The notes beneath the pieces are model-generated. The model was not told where the DNA came from. It worked only from the letters and a program-made list of their open reading frames with translations, and ran no database searches. From SIG459 sp045631645 (GTDB taxonomy: Bacteria > Bacillota > Clostridia > Oscillospirales > Oscillospiraceae): 64,000 bases of DNA. Shown one piece after another: positions 1 to 8,365 of the stretch. The stretch spans positions 78,699 to 142,698 of the forward strand of contig JAZQVC010000020.1 of NCBI GenBank assembly GCA_045631645.1, read 5' to 3'. The position numbers were made by a program, and so were the translations under genes. Position 1 is the first letter of the stretch. Each line of letters starts with the position of its first letter.

Positions 1-50
1 GCAGCCCATGCGCTCATTTCCTCATAGTTGTTTTTGATTATAAGCTTCAT
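1..50 (-). CDS. glucosamine-6-phosphate deaminase-like protein, first 16 codons only (cut by window start)
   Basis: An ATG at 50 on the minus strand is preceded by an AGGAGTG ribosome binding site and opens a reading frame beginning MKLIIKNNYEEMSAWAA that runs off the window. The start resembles the N terminus of NagB-type glucosamine/galactosamine-6-phosphate deaminases, where a YEEMS..AA segment follows a short beta strand. Only 16 complete residues are visible, so the family call is tentative. The gene is divergent from the regulator at 228. Confidence 0.45.
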   Translation of the reverse strand, partial: MKLIIKNNYEEMSAWA

Positions 51-166
51 TCAAAAACCACACTCCTGTTTTTAATTATATGGGAAGTCAAATTCTTCCA
101 GATATACCCTTTCATTATACTTCCCCGCAAACGGTTTGTCTATGATTTTTTGCCTTTTCAATTTCT

Positions 167-195
167 TTGATTTATGGAAAAACTTGTGATATAAT
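167..195 (+). promoter_or_regulatory. sigma-A type promoter of the LuxR-like regulator gene
   Basis: TTGATT (167-172) and TATAAT (190-195) are separated by 17 bases. The AGGAGGGG ribosome binding site and the ATG at 228 follow. Confidence 0.6.
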
Positions 196-227
196 GAAAA
201 AAACTACAGAAAGGAGGGGAAATTGAA

Positions 228-1355
228 ATGACGAACAACAAAACAGTCTTTCGCTTCGGTATTATTTTCGCCCTCATCTTTTCATTTACAAATATTTCCA
301 CTCTCGCAGCAGGCGAGGGTGCTGCGCAGCCTTACGAAATCGGAAGCATCTCCATTATCTATGGAGCTATCGCCATTTTATCCCTTCTTCTCCTTTTTGC
401 ATACATAATCTGGGAGAAAAACAAGGAACGCAATTTTCTCTATCTTTTCATTTGCGTATCCCTTACCAACTGCGGATATTTCCTGCTCTCCGTTTCAGGC
501 TCTCTTTTCTGGGCAATGATGGCAAATCGCCTTTCTTATCTTGGTGCCGCTTACTCCATTCTCATAATGATGTTTATCATATATGATGTATGCAAGATGC
601 GCCCGCGCAGTTGGTTCAAGCCCCTTGTGTTTGCAATCAGCACACTTGCCTTTCTGCTCGCCTGCAGCGGCGAATGGCTTGGCCTTTATTATAGCAGCGT
701 TGCCATCGAGAGAGTTAACGGCGTCACTAAGCTTATCAAAGAATACGGTCCGCTGCACAGTGTCTATTCTGTCTATTTAGCTTCCTATATGCTCGGCATG
801 ATCTTCCTTATAGCATACGCCGCAAAGAAAAAGCGTCTGGCTTCCACCAAATATGCCATTTTTCTTGCCAGTGCCGTATTGCTCAATGTTTGCGTATGGG
901 CAGTTGAACAATTGATCGCTGAGGACTTTGAGTTGCTTTCCGTTTCTTATGTGGTAACAGAGATTATGCTCCTTACGATATACGGAGTTCTTCGCGATTA
1001 TGGCATCATTCAACCTAATCATGGTCTGCTCAGTGTTCAGATGCTTGCCCAACTTAACACCAGACAGGTTAATCCTGGGGAATTGCCCCCCGCCATGGAA
1101 GATCTCTTCAAAAGCTTTTGCGAGAAAGCCAACACTCTCTCCTCCGCAGAACGGCGCATATTGAAATATTATATTGATGGATATGACACTGCAGATATTC
1201 CCGATCTTGCTTTTGTCAGCATTCACACCGTCAAAAAGCATAACCACAGCATCTATCAGAAGCTGGATGTTTCCTCCCGAGATGAGCTTATGCTTTATAT
1301 TGAGCTTTTCCGCTGCTGCGGATGGTTGGATAAGCTCAGTGCCGAACAGGATTAA
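228..1355 (+). CDS. membrane-anchored LuxR-type helix-turn-helix regulator
   Basis: The 375-residue protein has a hydrophobic N-terminal half with about seven to eight predicted membrane segments (roughly residues 8-265). A cytoplasmic C-terminal helix-turn-helix of the LuxR/GerE kind follows (about 305-365; it contains LSSAERRILKYYIDG and SIHTVKKHNHSIYQKL). Proteins with this layout are presumed to sense a signal in or near the membrane and to bind DNA directly; no ligand can be inferred. An AGGAGGGG ribosome binding site precedes the ATG, a promoter lies at 167-195 and a hairpin terminator follows. It stands alone, and the small secreted protein genes downstream are possible targets only by position. 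Confidence 0.75.
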   Translation: MTNNKTVFRFGIIFALIFSFTNISTLAAGEGAAQPYEIGSISIIYGAIAILSLLLLFAYIIWEKNKERNFLYLFICVSLTNCGYFLLSVSGSLFWAMMANRLSYLGAAYSILIMMFIIYDVCKMRPRSWFKPLVFAISTLAFLLACSGEWLGLYYSSVAIERVNGVTKLIKEYGPLHSVYSVYLASYMLGMIFLIAYAAKKKRLASTKYAIFLASAVLLNVCVWAVEQLIAEDFELLSVSYVVTEIMLLTIYGVLRDYGIIQPNHGLLSVQMLAQLNTRQVNPGELPPAMEDLFKSFCEKANTLSSAERRILKYYIDGYDTADIPDLAFVSIHTVKKHNHSIYQKLDVSSRDELMLYIELFRCCGWLDKLSAEQD

Positions 1356-1373
1356 AGAAAATACATTAATTTA

Positions 1374-1416
1374 ACAGGGTGCATAAAACGTACTTCTCCG
1401 TTTTGTGCACCCTGCA
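1374..1416 (+). terminator. hairpin after the LuxR-like gene
   Basis: CAGGGTGCATAAAACG pairs with CGTTTTGTGCACCCTG around a short loop. It lies about 20 bases after the stop codon. There is no long T-run, so termination is an inference. Confidence 0.5.
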
Positions 1417-1423
1417 CGTATTC

Positions 1424-1453
1424 TGAGGATACTTTTTCAAAAAAGTATCCTCA
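1424..1453. repeat. near-perfect 30-bp palindrome
   Basis: TGAGGATACTTTTT (1424-1437) is followed almost at once by its inverse complement ending at 1453. Either strand forms a stem of about 14 bp with almost no loop. It lies between two genes, beside the 1374-1416 hairpin, and may be an intergenic repeat element or a bidirectional terminator. Confidence 0.6.
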
Positions 1454-1523
1454 GTTCCATTTTATCTTCTTCATTTTATATATAAAATGAAAACAACCAA
1501 ATTTGAAAGGTGGTGAGCCGCTA

Positions 1524-1925
1524 ATGAAGAAGCTGGTTGATATTATGCTGGAAAATCATTCGACGCGGGATAGTTTCTGCTTTCACATTTCCTGCGATGA
1601 GTGCGGAAGCGTGTATGCCAACAAGCCCTTGCCTTTCTCCAAAGCCGGAATTATCCCTCCGACTGAAAGCAAGAGGATCATTTTCGATGCTATCTACGAG
1701 CAGGAGTTTCGTGACGCGAGACAAGCAGCCCTCTCAGAAGCAGCAGAGAACCTGAATTACTGCCCTATATGTAAACGCTTGGTATGCAACCGTTGCTTCC
1801 TTATATGCGACGATCTGGACATGTGCAGGGAATGCGCTGCCAAGCTTAACGAAAGCGGCAGCCCTGTATTCCCCGACCCACCCAATTTACATCCAAATAT
1901 TGCGGCGAAAGGAGAAACTCTATGA
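1524..1925 (+). CDS. small cysteine-rich putative zinc-binding protein
   Basis: I chose the ATG at 1524 because an AAAGGTGGTGAG ribosome binding site sits directly before it; an in-frame TTG at 1503 lies upstream of that site. The 133-residue protein has an early CDECG pair (about residue 21) and a C-terminal cluster CPICKRLVCNRC followed by CDDLDMCREC (about 86-110). This pattern suggests two or three zinc ribbons or knuckles. There is no signal peptide, so it should be cytoplasmic. Its stop overlaps the start of the next gene by 4 bases, so the two are translationally coupled. I do not recognise a named family. Confidence 0.6.
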   Translation: MKKLVDIMLENHSTRDSFCFHISCDECGSVYANKPLPFSKAGIIPPTESKRIIFDAIYEQEFRDARQAALSEAAENLNYCPICKRLVCNRCFLICDDLDMCRECAAKLNESGSPVFPDPPNLHPNIAAKGETL

Positions 1926-2524
1926 AAAAAATTACTGTCATTTTACTGGCCCTGGCCTTGTTGCTCTCCATGGCGGCTTGCGGAAGCAGCGACGGAAGCA
2001 TCCGCGATGCCGTTAAGGACTTCAAGGCGTCTCAAAGAGAGGCCGCCGACACAGTACCCGAAGAAGAACCTGTGGAAGAGCCTCCAATGGAGGAAGAAGA
2101 GTCCTTCGGCGGCCTCCAAAGCTACCTGCTTGAGGATTACTACGGCGACAGCGTTTACAATGTAAGCTTCACCTTGCCTGAACACATGTGGGTGGTAGAC
2201 CACCAGAGCTACACCCTCTATATCTATAACGTTGAATCTCTCGACGAAGCCCATTCTGCCGCTCCTCGAATTCAGTTTGAAATCAAGAGTGCAGATTTGG
2301 TGGATTCCTATATGGGAGATGCCGCTGAGCTCACAGAGCTTGAAAACAGAACCATCGGCGGCATAGATATGCAGGGCAGATATTATAAGCTCTGGGGTAT
2401 GTACTGGACTGAATATTACGGTGAGCTTCCCGACGGCTACTGGATGACTGTCAGAATCTCCAAGACCAGCATTGATCCCGGTTCCGACGGAAGCAACATC
2501 CTTGACAGCGTTATTTTCGAGTAA
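1922..2524 (+). CDS. putative lipoprotein
   Basis: The 200-residue protein begins with a lipoprotein signal (MKKITVILLALALLLSMAAC; lipid-modified Cys at 20). An acidic Glu/Pro-rich linker (about 40-60) precedes a globular domain of about 130 residues without a recognised motif. It should be anchored to the outer face of the membrane. It overlaps the upstream zinc-ribbon gene by 4 bases and precedes another zinc-ribbon/membrane protein, suggesting one operon. Function unknown. Confidence 0.65.
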   Translation: MKKITVILLALALLLSMAACGSSDGSIRDAVKDFKASQREAADTVPEEEPVEEPPMEEEESFGGLQSYLLEDYYGDSVYNVSFTLPEHMWVVDHQSYTLYIYNVESLDEAHSAAPRIQFEIKSADLVDSYMGDAAELTELENRTIGGIDMQGRYYKLWGMYWTEYYGELPDGYWMTVRISKTSIDPGSDGSNILDSVIFE

Positions 2525-2575
2525 CGCAGCTAAATTACCGAGAATATAAAATGGATATATACAGGAGGATAAGAT

Positions 2576-4549
2576 ATGAAATTTTGCTTTAATTGCGGCT
2601 CGCAACTGGAAGAAGGCATAAAATTCTGCCCTGAATGCGGCCAAAAAATATCCCAGCCCACTCCTCCGGCAGAAGAACCCGTCGCTATACCTACCGAGCC
2701 ATCACCCGCTGTTCCTGCATCTGATACAGAAATATGTATATACGGAGAGCCTGTTTCCCATAGTTTTTCCGCTCCCGCCTTCAGCGAAAGCGCCCAATCT
2801 GTAGTATATACATATGGCGAGCCGGTAGAACACAGTTTTACTCCGCCGGTGCAGGCCGAGGCCGCTGTTTCCGGAACTTATGAAATTCCCGTGGTTGCAG
2901 CGGAAGAGAGCGCAGCGAAGGACAAAGGCGCAAAAGCTCCGAAGGAGAAGGCACCCAAAGAGCCCAAAGCACCCAAAGAGCCCAAAGTTCCCAAAGAGCC
3001 CAAAGCTCCCAAAGAGCCTAAAGAGGCCGGCAAGTTCAAGGAGCTCACCGCAAAGCTTCCCAAGCTTCTTGTCAACAAGAAGCTTCTCATAATAATCGCC
3101 GCTGCAATAGTGCTAATTGTTGCCATCGTTCTTATATGCTGCCTCGCTGGCAATGGCAATGGCGTTCAGGGGCTTTACACCGCCTCTTCCTACAGCTATA
3201 ACGGCGAGAAGTTCGATGCCGAGGACGATTGGCTTGATCTGAAGAAGAGCGGCAAAGGAAGCGCCATGTTTATGGGCGAAGAATACGACCTCAAGTGGGA
3301 GCTTGAGGGCAAGGAATTCACCCTGATACAGGACGGCGACAAATTCCGCGGCACTCTTGATAACGGCGTTCTGGTCATAGATTTTGACGGCGTTACTTAC
3401 ACCTACACTCAGCTCGACAATCCCATTTATAACACCGAAATTGGATACTGGACACTTAAGTATGCCGACGGCAACCCCGAAATCGCTATGGATGCGGAAA
3501 CTGTTGGTATGCTCAGGGAAATGGGTCTTGAAATCTATGTTGAATTTTATGAGGACGGCACCGGCATCTTCTGCATTGAAGAGCCCTATGAGATAACCTG
3601 GGTCAAGGGTCAGCTCACTGTAGACGGCGAAAGCGTAGCCTATACACTTGCAGACGGCGAACTGGCAATCACCATTGAGGACGCTGTTTTCCACTTTGGA
3701 CGCGCTGATGGCGCAGCTGAGGAAGTCATCTACCTCGATATCAGCAGTCCCGAAACTTATATTGCTGTTTCCGGCATCCTTGACGACATAGAGTTAGACG
3801 AAGAGAAGCTGGCTGCGCTTGGAGACTTTAGCGTCACCTTCTATGGCAACGGTGAAGGCGAAATGCGCATGTCCGGCAAAACCATTCCCATAACATACGA
3901 CAACAGCACAATCACAGGCGGCGGCATTGATATGCCCTATGAATATAACTACGACTCCATATATCTCTATATGGGTGAAAAGATTGAATTTGCTTTGGAA
4001 TATGCCGGCGTACCCGACACTCTTCCCGAAGAACTTCTGACTCCCGATGACCTTAAGTACTGGTCTCGTGACTACTACGGCTGGTGGTGCATTGAAAACG
4101 TAATCTCCGGTGACGACAGCATGGTCGGCGATTGGTGGGATTGTTGCGCAAGCCTTGACATCGGTTCCGATGGCTACGGCGTGCTGACCATTTGGGATGA
4201 AAACTCCTCCAAGAAGTCTCCCCTAGCCGAAATGGATGTAAGCGTTTCCATCACTGACGGTGCTGCCCGCGTCGTGTCCGAGGAAGGACAGTTTCTTGAT
4301 GATTATATCGAGCATGCAGATTGGCTGTTTTATTCCGATGTCTCCGCCTACGAAAACACATTTGAATTTGTTGTAAGCTACGAAGACGAAGAAACCAAGA
4401 TGGATTGCTATTTCATTCTCCGCCCCTGGGGTACTTCCTGGGATGATATAGAGTCCGACACCCCCGAAGATCTTCCCTATTACTACTACGATTGGTATCT
4501 GCCTCTCCTTGACGACGGCGTTGAGACCGCTCCCAACAAAATTTCCTGA
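2576..4549 (+). CDS. zinc-ribbon membrane protein with KAPKEPK repeats and a large extracellular part
   Basis: The 657-residue protein starts with a zinc ribbon (CFNCGSQL...CPECGQKI, residues 3-25). Next comes a Pro/Glu-rich linker with two related segments (IYGEPVSHSFSAP and TYGEPVEHSFTPP). A run of Lys-Pro-Glu repeats of the type KAPKEPK lies at about 120-152, before one transmembrane helix (about 170-193). The remaining 460 residues are acidic and rich in Gly, Asp and Tyr, so they are probably outside, with the zinc ribbon inside. An AGGAGG site precedes the ATG. Zinc-ribbon plus single-helix proteins are common in Firmicutes and rarely characterised. Confidence 0.65.
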   Translation: MKFCFNCGSQLEEGIKFCPECGQKISQPTPPAEEPVAIPTEPSPAVPASDTEICIYGEPVSHSFSAPAFSESAQSVVYTYGEPVEHSFTPPVQAEAAVSGTYEIPVVAAEESAAKDKGAKAPKEKAPKEPKAPKEPKVPKEPKAPKEPKEAGKFKELTAKLPKLLVNKKLLIIIAAAIVLIVAIVLICCLAGNGNGVQGLYTASSYSYNGEKFDAEDDWLDLKKSGKGSAMFMGEEYDLKWELEGKEFTLIQDGDKFRGTLDNGVLVIDFDGVTYTYTQLDNPIYNTEIGYWTLKYADGNPEIAMDAETVGMLREMGLEIYVEFYEDGTGIFCIEEPYEITWVKGQLTVDGESVAYTLADGELAITIEDAVFHFGRADGAAEEVIYLDISSPETYIAVSGILDDIELDEEKLAALGDFSVTFYGNGEGEMRMSGKTIPITYDNSTITGGGIDMPYEYNYDSIYLYMGEKIEFALEYAGVPDTLPEELLTPDDLKYWSRDYYGWWCIENVISGDDSMVGDWWDCCASLDIGSDGYGVLTIWDENSSKKSPLAEMDVSVSITDGAARVVSEEGQFLDDYIEHADWLFYSDVSAYENTFEFVVSYEDEETKMDCYFILRPWGTSWDDIESDTPEDLPYYYYDWYLPLLDDGVETAPNKIS

Positions 4550-4596
4550 AATAAAACAGATAAATACAAAAATACAAAATTTTTGGAGGTAAAGTT

Positions 4597-5271
4597 ATGC
4601 AGTATCGTATCGAAGGCGGCAGCCTGCCTGCTCTGATTATTAATCTGAACCCCGGCGAAACCATCGTTAGTGAAGTTGGCGGACGCACCTGGTCCCGCGG
4701 CCCGATTCAGACCGAAACAAAGGGCGGAAGCGCCGGCAAGGCTCTCGGCCGCATGCTGGCCGGCGAAAGTCTCTTTATGAGCCACTACACCGCACAGGGT
4801 CCCGCAGAAATCGCATTCACCTCCTCCTTCCCCGGACGCATTGTTGCAAGGGAACTTCAGGACGGACAGAGCGTTATTTGCCAGAAATCCGCATTCCTCT
4901 GCGCCACCGAAGGCGTCACCCTTTCCGCACACCTGCAGAAGAAGCTTGGCGCAGGCCTTGCAGGCGGCGAAGGCTTCATTATGCAGAAAGTTACCGGCCC
5001 CGGTCTTGCCTTCTTTGAGTTCGACGGCTACTGTCCCGAATACGACCTTGCAGCCGGCGAGGAGCTTGTCTGCGACACCGGAGTTCTTGCAATGATGGAC
5101 GAAACCTGCACCATGGATGTTCGTATGGTCAAGGGTGCAAAGAACCTCTTCCTGGGCGGCGAGGGTCTTGTGGACACCGTTATCACCGGTCCCGGCAAGG
5201 TATTCCTCCAGACCATGACCGTTTCCGACCTTGCAAAACTGATTATCCCCTTCATCCCCGAAAAGAAGTAA
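4597..5271 (+). CDS. AIM24 / TIGR00266 family protein
   Basis: The 224-residue protein matches the AIM24 family: the opening IEGGSLPALIINLNPGETI, the early WSRGPIQTET segment and many Gly-rich beta turns (GGEGFIMQKVTGPGLAFFE, then FLGGEGLVDT). AIM24 proteins form a trimeric beta-rich fold; the mitochondrial member supports inner-membrane organisation, and the bacterial role is not settled. There is no signal peptide. An AGGAGG-like site (TTGGAGGTAAAG) precedes the ATG. It follows the zinc-ribbon membrane protein closely and may share its transcript. Confidence 0.8.
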   Translation: MQYRIEGGSLPALIINLNPGETIVSEVGGRTWSRGPIQTETKGGSAGKALGRMLAGESLFMSHYTAQGPAEIAFTSSFPGRIVARELQDGQSVICQKSAFLCATEGVTLSAHLQKKLGAGLAGGEGFIMQKVTGPGLAFFEFDGYCPEYDLAAGEELVCDTGVLAMMDETCTMDVRMVKGAKNLFLGGEGLVDTVITGPGKVFLQTMTVSDLAKLIIPFIPEKK

Positions 5272-5292
5272 GATTATACCACTCACACTCTT

Positions 5293-5317
5293 AAGCGGCG
5301 GTCATTGACCGCCGCTT
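5293..5317. repeat. 11-bp inverted repeat between the AIM24 and Ig-like genes
   Basis: AAGCGGCGGTC and its inverse complement flank a 3-base loop. No T-run follows, so this may be an mRNA-stabilising hairpin or weak terminator rather than a strong terminator. Confidence 0.5.
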
Positions 5318-5346
5318 GCAACCAAGAAGATTGAAGGTGAACTCTC

Positions 5347-6612
5347 ATGAAAAAAGCAATAAGAACTTTCAGCATTCTTATGGTAATCCTTATGCTGGCA
5401 GGCTCTTTTTCCATATTCACCTATGCGTCATATGAGGAACTATCCTTCTATGGCACAGAAGGAGAAACCGAATATTTCATTATTCATTCAAACGCATATG
5501 ATGAAATAACGGAAGGATACATAGTTCACGGAGAAATACCGGGTATGTGGTTGGAAATTTCCGGCGCAGCAACCCTCGGCCTTGCCGGCGTGCCCACCAC
5601 TTCTGGCGAATATGTGGTTGACATAACCATGACAACAGCCAGTCTCGGCACCGTTGATTACAGGGTGACCGTTTACGTCAATCCCTCTGTGTCTTCCGAC
5701 GGCGTACCTGTTGTGACCAAAAACCCCACCTCGGAGGCTGTAATTGAGGGTGACTCCGCCATCTTTGTTGCCCGTGCCAACAATACCCGCCAGTATGTCT
5801 GGGAAATTGCTCTCGGCGAAACTGTGCTGACATGCGAGGAAGCCGCCGCTTACTTTGGCAATGGCATAAGCTTCACCGGATATGACACCGAAACACTGGT
5901 TATACACAACATACCCGAGGAACTTGACGGCGCTATGGTCTGGTGTCAGTTTGTGGGCGCTGAGGAAAGTGTCACCAGCACTGTCGCAAAAATCAGCGTT
6001 ACTCCCATAGAGAAAGCAACTCCCGTTGTGACCAAAAACCCCACCGATGAAACTGTGGAGGTTGGCGGAGAGGCCGTATTTGTTGCGAAAGCCAACTATG
6101 CTATTGATTATCGCTGGCAGCTCATCTCCCCCGAAGGAATACGCTATGACTGCGCAGACGCCCCCCATGACTTTGAAGGACTCGCCGTCTATGGCGCTAA
6201 TACTGAGCAGATTGTTCTGGAGAACATCCCCATTGAGCTTAACGGTTACCGCATCCGCTGCATCTTCACAGCAGGCGATGATGCCTCCAGCGAGATGGCC
6301 CATCTATATGTCATCGAAAAAGGCGCAGAGATAGATCCCGATGAATCTCCCGCAGCGAGTCCCGAAGTTTCAGATACACCCACCGAGACAGATGCTCCCG
6401 CCGAAACGCCCGATGCATCAAACACTTCCGTAGACAACACTGGCAAATCTCCCCGCGATCCGGAAGACCGCCTCCCCTCCGCCGCTCCCGAATCCAATAA
6501 TAACGGCGAAAAAAACAACACTATCACCATTGTTGCAATTGTGGCCGGAGCAGCTGTTGCCATTGCAGCCATAGGCGCATTTGTATTTCTGAAACTTAAA
6601 GGACGCATATAA
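5347..6612 (+). CDS. cell-surface protein with two Ig-like domains and a C-terminal membrane anchor
   Basis: The 421-residue protein has a signal peptide (residues 1-27). A beta-sandwich-like segment follows, then two immunoglobulin-like repeats, each opening with PVVTKNPT.E.V...G (about 121-217 and 227-320). A Pro/Thr/Glu-rich stalk (about 325-385) leads to a C-terminal helix with a short basic tail (FLKLKGRI). No LPxTG motif is seen, so it is anchored by the helix, not by sortase. An adhesive or structural surface role is inferred from architecture only. A bidirectional terminator follows. Confidence 0.7.
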   Translation: MKKAIRTFSILMVILMLAGSFSIFTYASYEELSFYGTEGETEYFIIHSNAYDEITEGYIVHGEIPGMWLEISGAATLGLAGVPTTSGEYVVDITMTTASLGTVDYRVTVYVNPSVSSDGVPVVTKNPTSEAVIEGDSAIFVARANNTRQYVWEIALGETVLTCEEAAAYFGNGISFTGYDTETLVIHNIPEELDGAMVWCQFVGAEESVTSTVAKISVTPIEKATPVVTKNPTDETVEVGGEAVFVAKANYAIDYRWQLISPEGIRYDCADAPHDFEGLAVYGANTEQIVLENIPIELNGYRIRCIFTAGDDASSEMAHLYVIEKGAEIDPDESPAASPEVSDTPTETDAPAETPDASNTSVDNTGKSPRDPEDRLPSAAPESNNNGEKNNTITIVAIVAGAAVAIAAIGAFVFLKLKGRI

Positions 6613-6625
6613 AATATTCCGTCAT

Positions 6626-6662
6626 AAAAAAATCCCTCTGCAATTAAGCAGAGGGATTTTTA
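6626..6662. terminator. bidirectional terminator between the Ig-like gene and dfx
   Basis: AAAAATCCCTCTGC and its inverse complement flank AATTAA, with A-runs and T-runs on both sides. It can serve both convergent genes. Confidence 0.85.
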
Positions 6663-6669
6663 TTTATCA

Positions 6670-7050
6670 TCACAGTGTGGTCTTCCAAAGTCCGTGGAGA
6701 TTGCAGTAGGCATAAACTTCAAGGGGTTTCTCGTTGTGGATATAGAACTTCACATGGGGTGCTTCGTTGGGATTGAGCCATTTTCTGTAGCTTCCCTTAT
6801 CGGTGAGCAGCTGCACCCACTCGATCCAGTGAACATCCACCATGGGGTGATCCACGCTGCCTACATTAACTTCGACTACGCCGTCATTTACGCTGACAAG
6901 GGGGATATGCTTCTCGCCGCTTGCCTCAACTGCGCCGGGGATGAGCTCGTCCATTTTCTGTCCGCAGCAAAAGGGCTTTACTCCAACATCATGTACCATC
7001 TCGACTATATTTCCGCAGTGTGCGCACACATAAAACTTAGCATTCTTCAT
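6670..7050 (-). CDS. dfx: desulfoferrodoxin (superoxide reductase)
   Basis: Desulfoferrodoxin reduces superoxide to peroxide without making oxygen and protects strict anaerobes. The 126-residue protein shows both iron sites. The N-terminal desulforedoxin domain has C9, C12, C28 and C29 (YVCAHCGNIV...FCCGQKM). The catalytic site has His residues in EKHIPLV, VDHPMVDVHW and NLHGLWK plus the axial Cys in YAYCNLHG. Length is typical of the two-iron class. A GGAGGAAAT site precedes the ATG. It is transcribed convergently with the Ig-like gene. Confidence 0.95.
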   Translation of the reverse strand: MKNAKFYVCAHCGNIVEMVHDVGVKPFCCGQKMDELIPGAVEASGEKHIPLVSVNDGVVEVNVGSVDHPMVDVHWIEWVQLLTDKGSYRKWLNPNEAPHVKFYIHNEKPLEVYAYCNLHGLWKTTL

Positions 7051-7156
7051 ATTTATTTCCTCCTGTATTTTAATCAGTGTTTGTTTTTTCTTTCTGATTG
7101 TACTTTAACAGATTATCTCCTTTTCCTCCGTGACTTTCTCACATAATGCGTTATTC

Positions 7157-7185
7157 TTGAAAACACTATGCAAATTTGATAGAAT
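7157..7185 (+). promoter_or_regulatory. sigma-A type promoter of the YCII-domain gene
   Basis: TTGAAA (7157-7162), 17 bases, TAGAAT (7180-7185), followed by the AAAGGAGATAA ribosome binding site of the gene at 7212. Confidence 0.6.
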
Positions 7186-7211
7186 TATTCAAAAGCCGAA
7201 AGGAGATAAAT

Positions 7212-7514
7212 ATGAAATACTTCCTTGTTCAATCCGTAATGGCATCTCCTCTGCCCATTTCCCCCGAGGAGCTCACGACAAAATTTATCCCTCTTCACGA
7301 AAAGCACATTGCCGGCGGCATCGAAAAGGGCATAGTTCTTTTCGCAGGTCCGAAAATCGGACGCAGCGGCGGCTTTATGATAGCCCGCGCCGAGGATATT
7401 GACGCGCTGCAGCTTTTCACCAATGCCGATCCCTTTGTGCTTAACGGCATTGCCCAATTCGACATAACGGAATTTTTGATGAACGACCGCTCCGAGTTTG
7501 TTAAGGACTGGTAA
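7212..7514 (+). CDS. YCII-related domain protein
   Basis: The ATG at 7212 is chosen because AAAGGAGATAAAT precedes it; frames starting earlier lack such a site. The 100-residue protein has the YCII-like layout: KYFLVQSV at the start, a central His in LHEKHIAGGIEKG, and FAGPKIGRSGGFMIARAED followed by ADPFVLNGIAQFDITEF. The YciI fold is related to muconolactone isomerase; most members have no known substrate. It is a single gene with its own promoter and terminator. Confidence 0.75.
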   Translation: MKYFLVQSVMASPLPISPEELTTKFIPLHEKHIAGGIEKGIVLFAGPKIGRSGGFMIARAEDIDALQLFTNADPFVLNGIAQFDITEFLMNDRSEFVKDW

Positions 7515-7517
7515 AAA

Positions 7518-7554
7518 TAAAAAACCGCGTATCACATCGATACGCGGTTTTTTA
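7518..7554. terminator. bidirectional terminator between the YCII gene and rimM
   Basis: AAAAACCGCGTAT and its inverse complement flank CACATCG, with an A-run upstream and a T-run downstream. It can end both convergent transcription units. Confidence 0.85.
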
Positions 7555-7555
7555 T

Positions 7556-8044
7556 TTACATACCCTCTATAAGGTGTACGGTTATTATCTTGTTTTTAAC
7601 ATCGGTGTTGAGAATGAATTCTTCAACAGCGGGAATCATTATCTCCCTCTCGCCCTTGACGAGATAGATATTCTGTGCAGGCATCTCCATAACATCGGCC
7701 AGAACACCAAGCTCGGCTCCGCTTTCATCCACAACCTTTGCACCGATGATGTCAGCGATGAAGAAGCTGCCTTTGGGAAGCTTGACATCCTTGCGGGCAA
7801 TGTATACGGTTTTATTTTTCAGAGCCATAGCTGCGTTAACATCGTCAACGCCCTCAAGCTTTGCCAGCAGAAAGCCCTTATGAACACGGGATTCGCTAAC
7901 CTTCAGCGCCTCGCCGCCGATATAAAAAGTCTTCAGCTTTTTGAGAAACTCGGGAGAATCTGCCCAGGGATTTATTTTAACTTCGCCGCGAACACCGTGG
8001 GTATTAACGATTATTCCGGCTTCAAGATATTTTTCTTTTTCCAT
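7556..8044 (-). CDS. rimM: 16S rRNA processing protein RimM
   Basis: RimM helps mature the head of the 30S ribosomal subunit. The 162-residue protein has the N-terminal barrel with GIIVNTHGVRGEVKI and the C-terminal PRC-barrel-like part (DIIGAKVVDESGAELGVL, then EIMIPAVEEFI). I chose the ATG at 8044, which is preceded by AATGAGGAGATT; the frame is open further upstream without a good site. It is the last gene of the ylxM-ffh-rpsP-khpA-rimM operon, and trmD would be the usual next gene but is absent here. Confidence 0.93.
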   Translation of the reverse strand: MEKEKYLEAGIIVNTHGVRGEVKINPWADSPEFLKKLKTFYIGGEALKVSESRVHKGFLLAKLEGVDDVNAAMALKNKTVYIARKDVKLPKGSFFIADIIGAKVVDESGAELGVLADVMEMPAQNIYLVKGEREIMIPAVEEFILNTDVKNKIITVHLIEGM

Positions 8045-8118
8045 AATAATCTCCTCATTAAAAGAGAGTTTCATAGGTTCATAAAAAGTCCCCCATGGAA
8101 ACACGGGGGACTTTTTAC

Positions 8119-8349
8119 TCAGTCGTGAACCTCGACGGATACCTTTTTGCCCTTTCTCTGGGCTACGGCCTTCATAAGGATGCGGACCTCTTTGATGATC
8201 CTGCCCTGACGGCCGATGACCTTGCCCATATCGCCGTCGGCGACACGCACTTCAAATACGGTCTCGCTGCCGGCTTCGCGCTCGGTCACAGAAACCTCAT
8301 CGGGATGATCCACAAGGTTCTGTATAATATAGGTCAGCAGTTCTTTCAT
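8119..8349 (-). CDS. khpA: KH-domain RNA-binding protein KhpA
   Basis: A 76-residue protein made almost entirely of one KH domain, with the GxxG loop in MGKVIGRQGRIIKEVR (about residues 40-55). KhpA binds RNA, usually with KhpB/Jag, and affects cell length and division in Firmicutes. Its position between rpsP and rimM is the usual one. A GGAGAA site precedes the ATG. Confidence 0.93.
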   Translation of the reverse strand: MKELLTYIIQNLVDHPDEVSVTEREAGSETVFEVRVADGDMGKVIGRQGRIIKEVRILMKAVAQRKGKKVSVEVHD

Positions 8350-8365
8350 AGGGTTTATTTTCTCC

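Noticed and set aside
2949..3025. short direct repeats resembling a CRISPR array
   Set aside because: They are in-frame Lys-Pro-Glu codon repeats inside a gene with no spacers.
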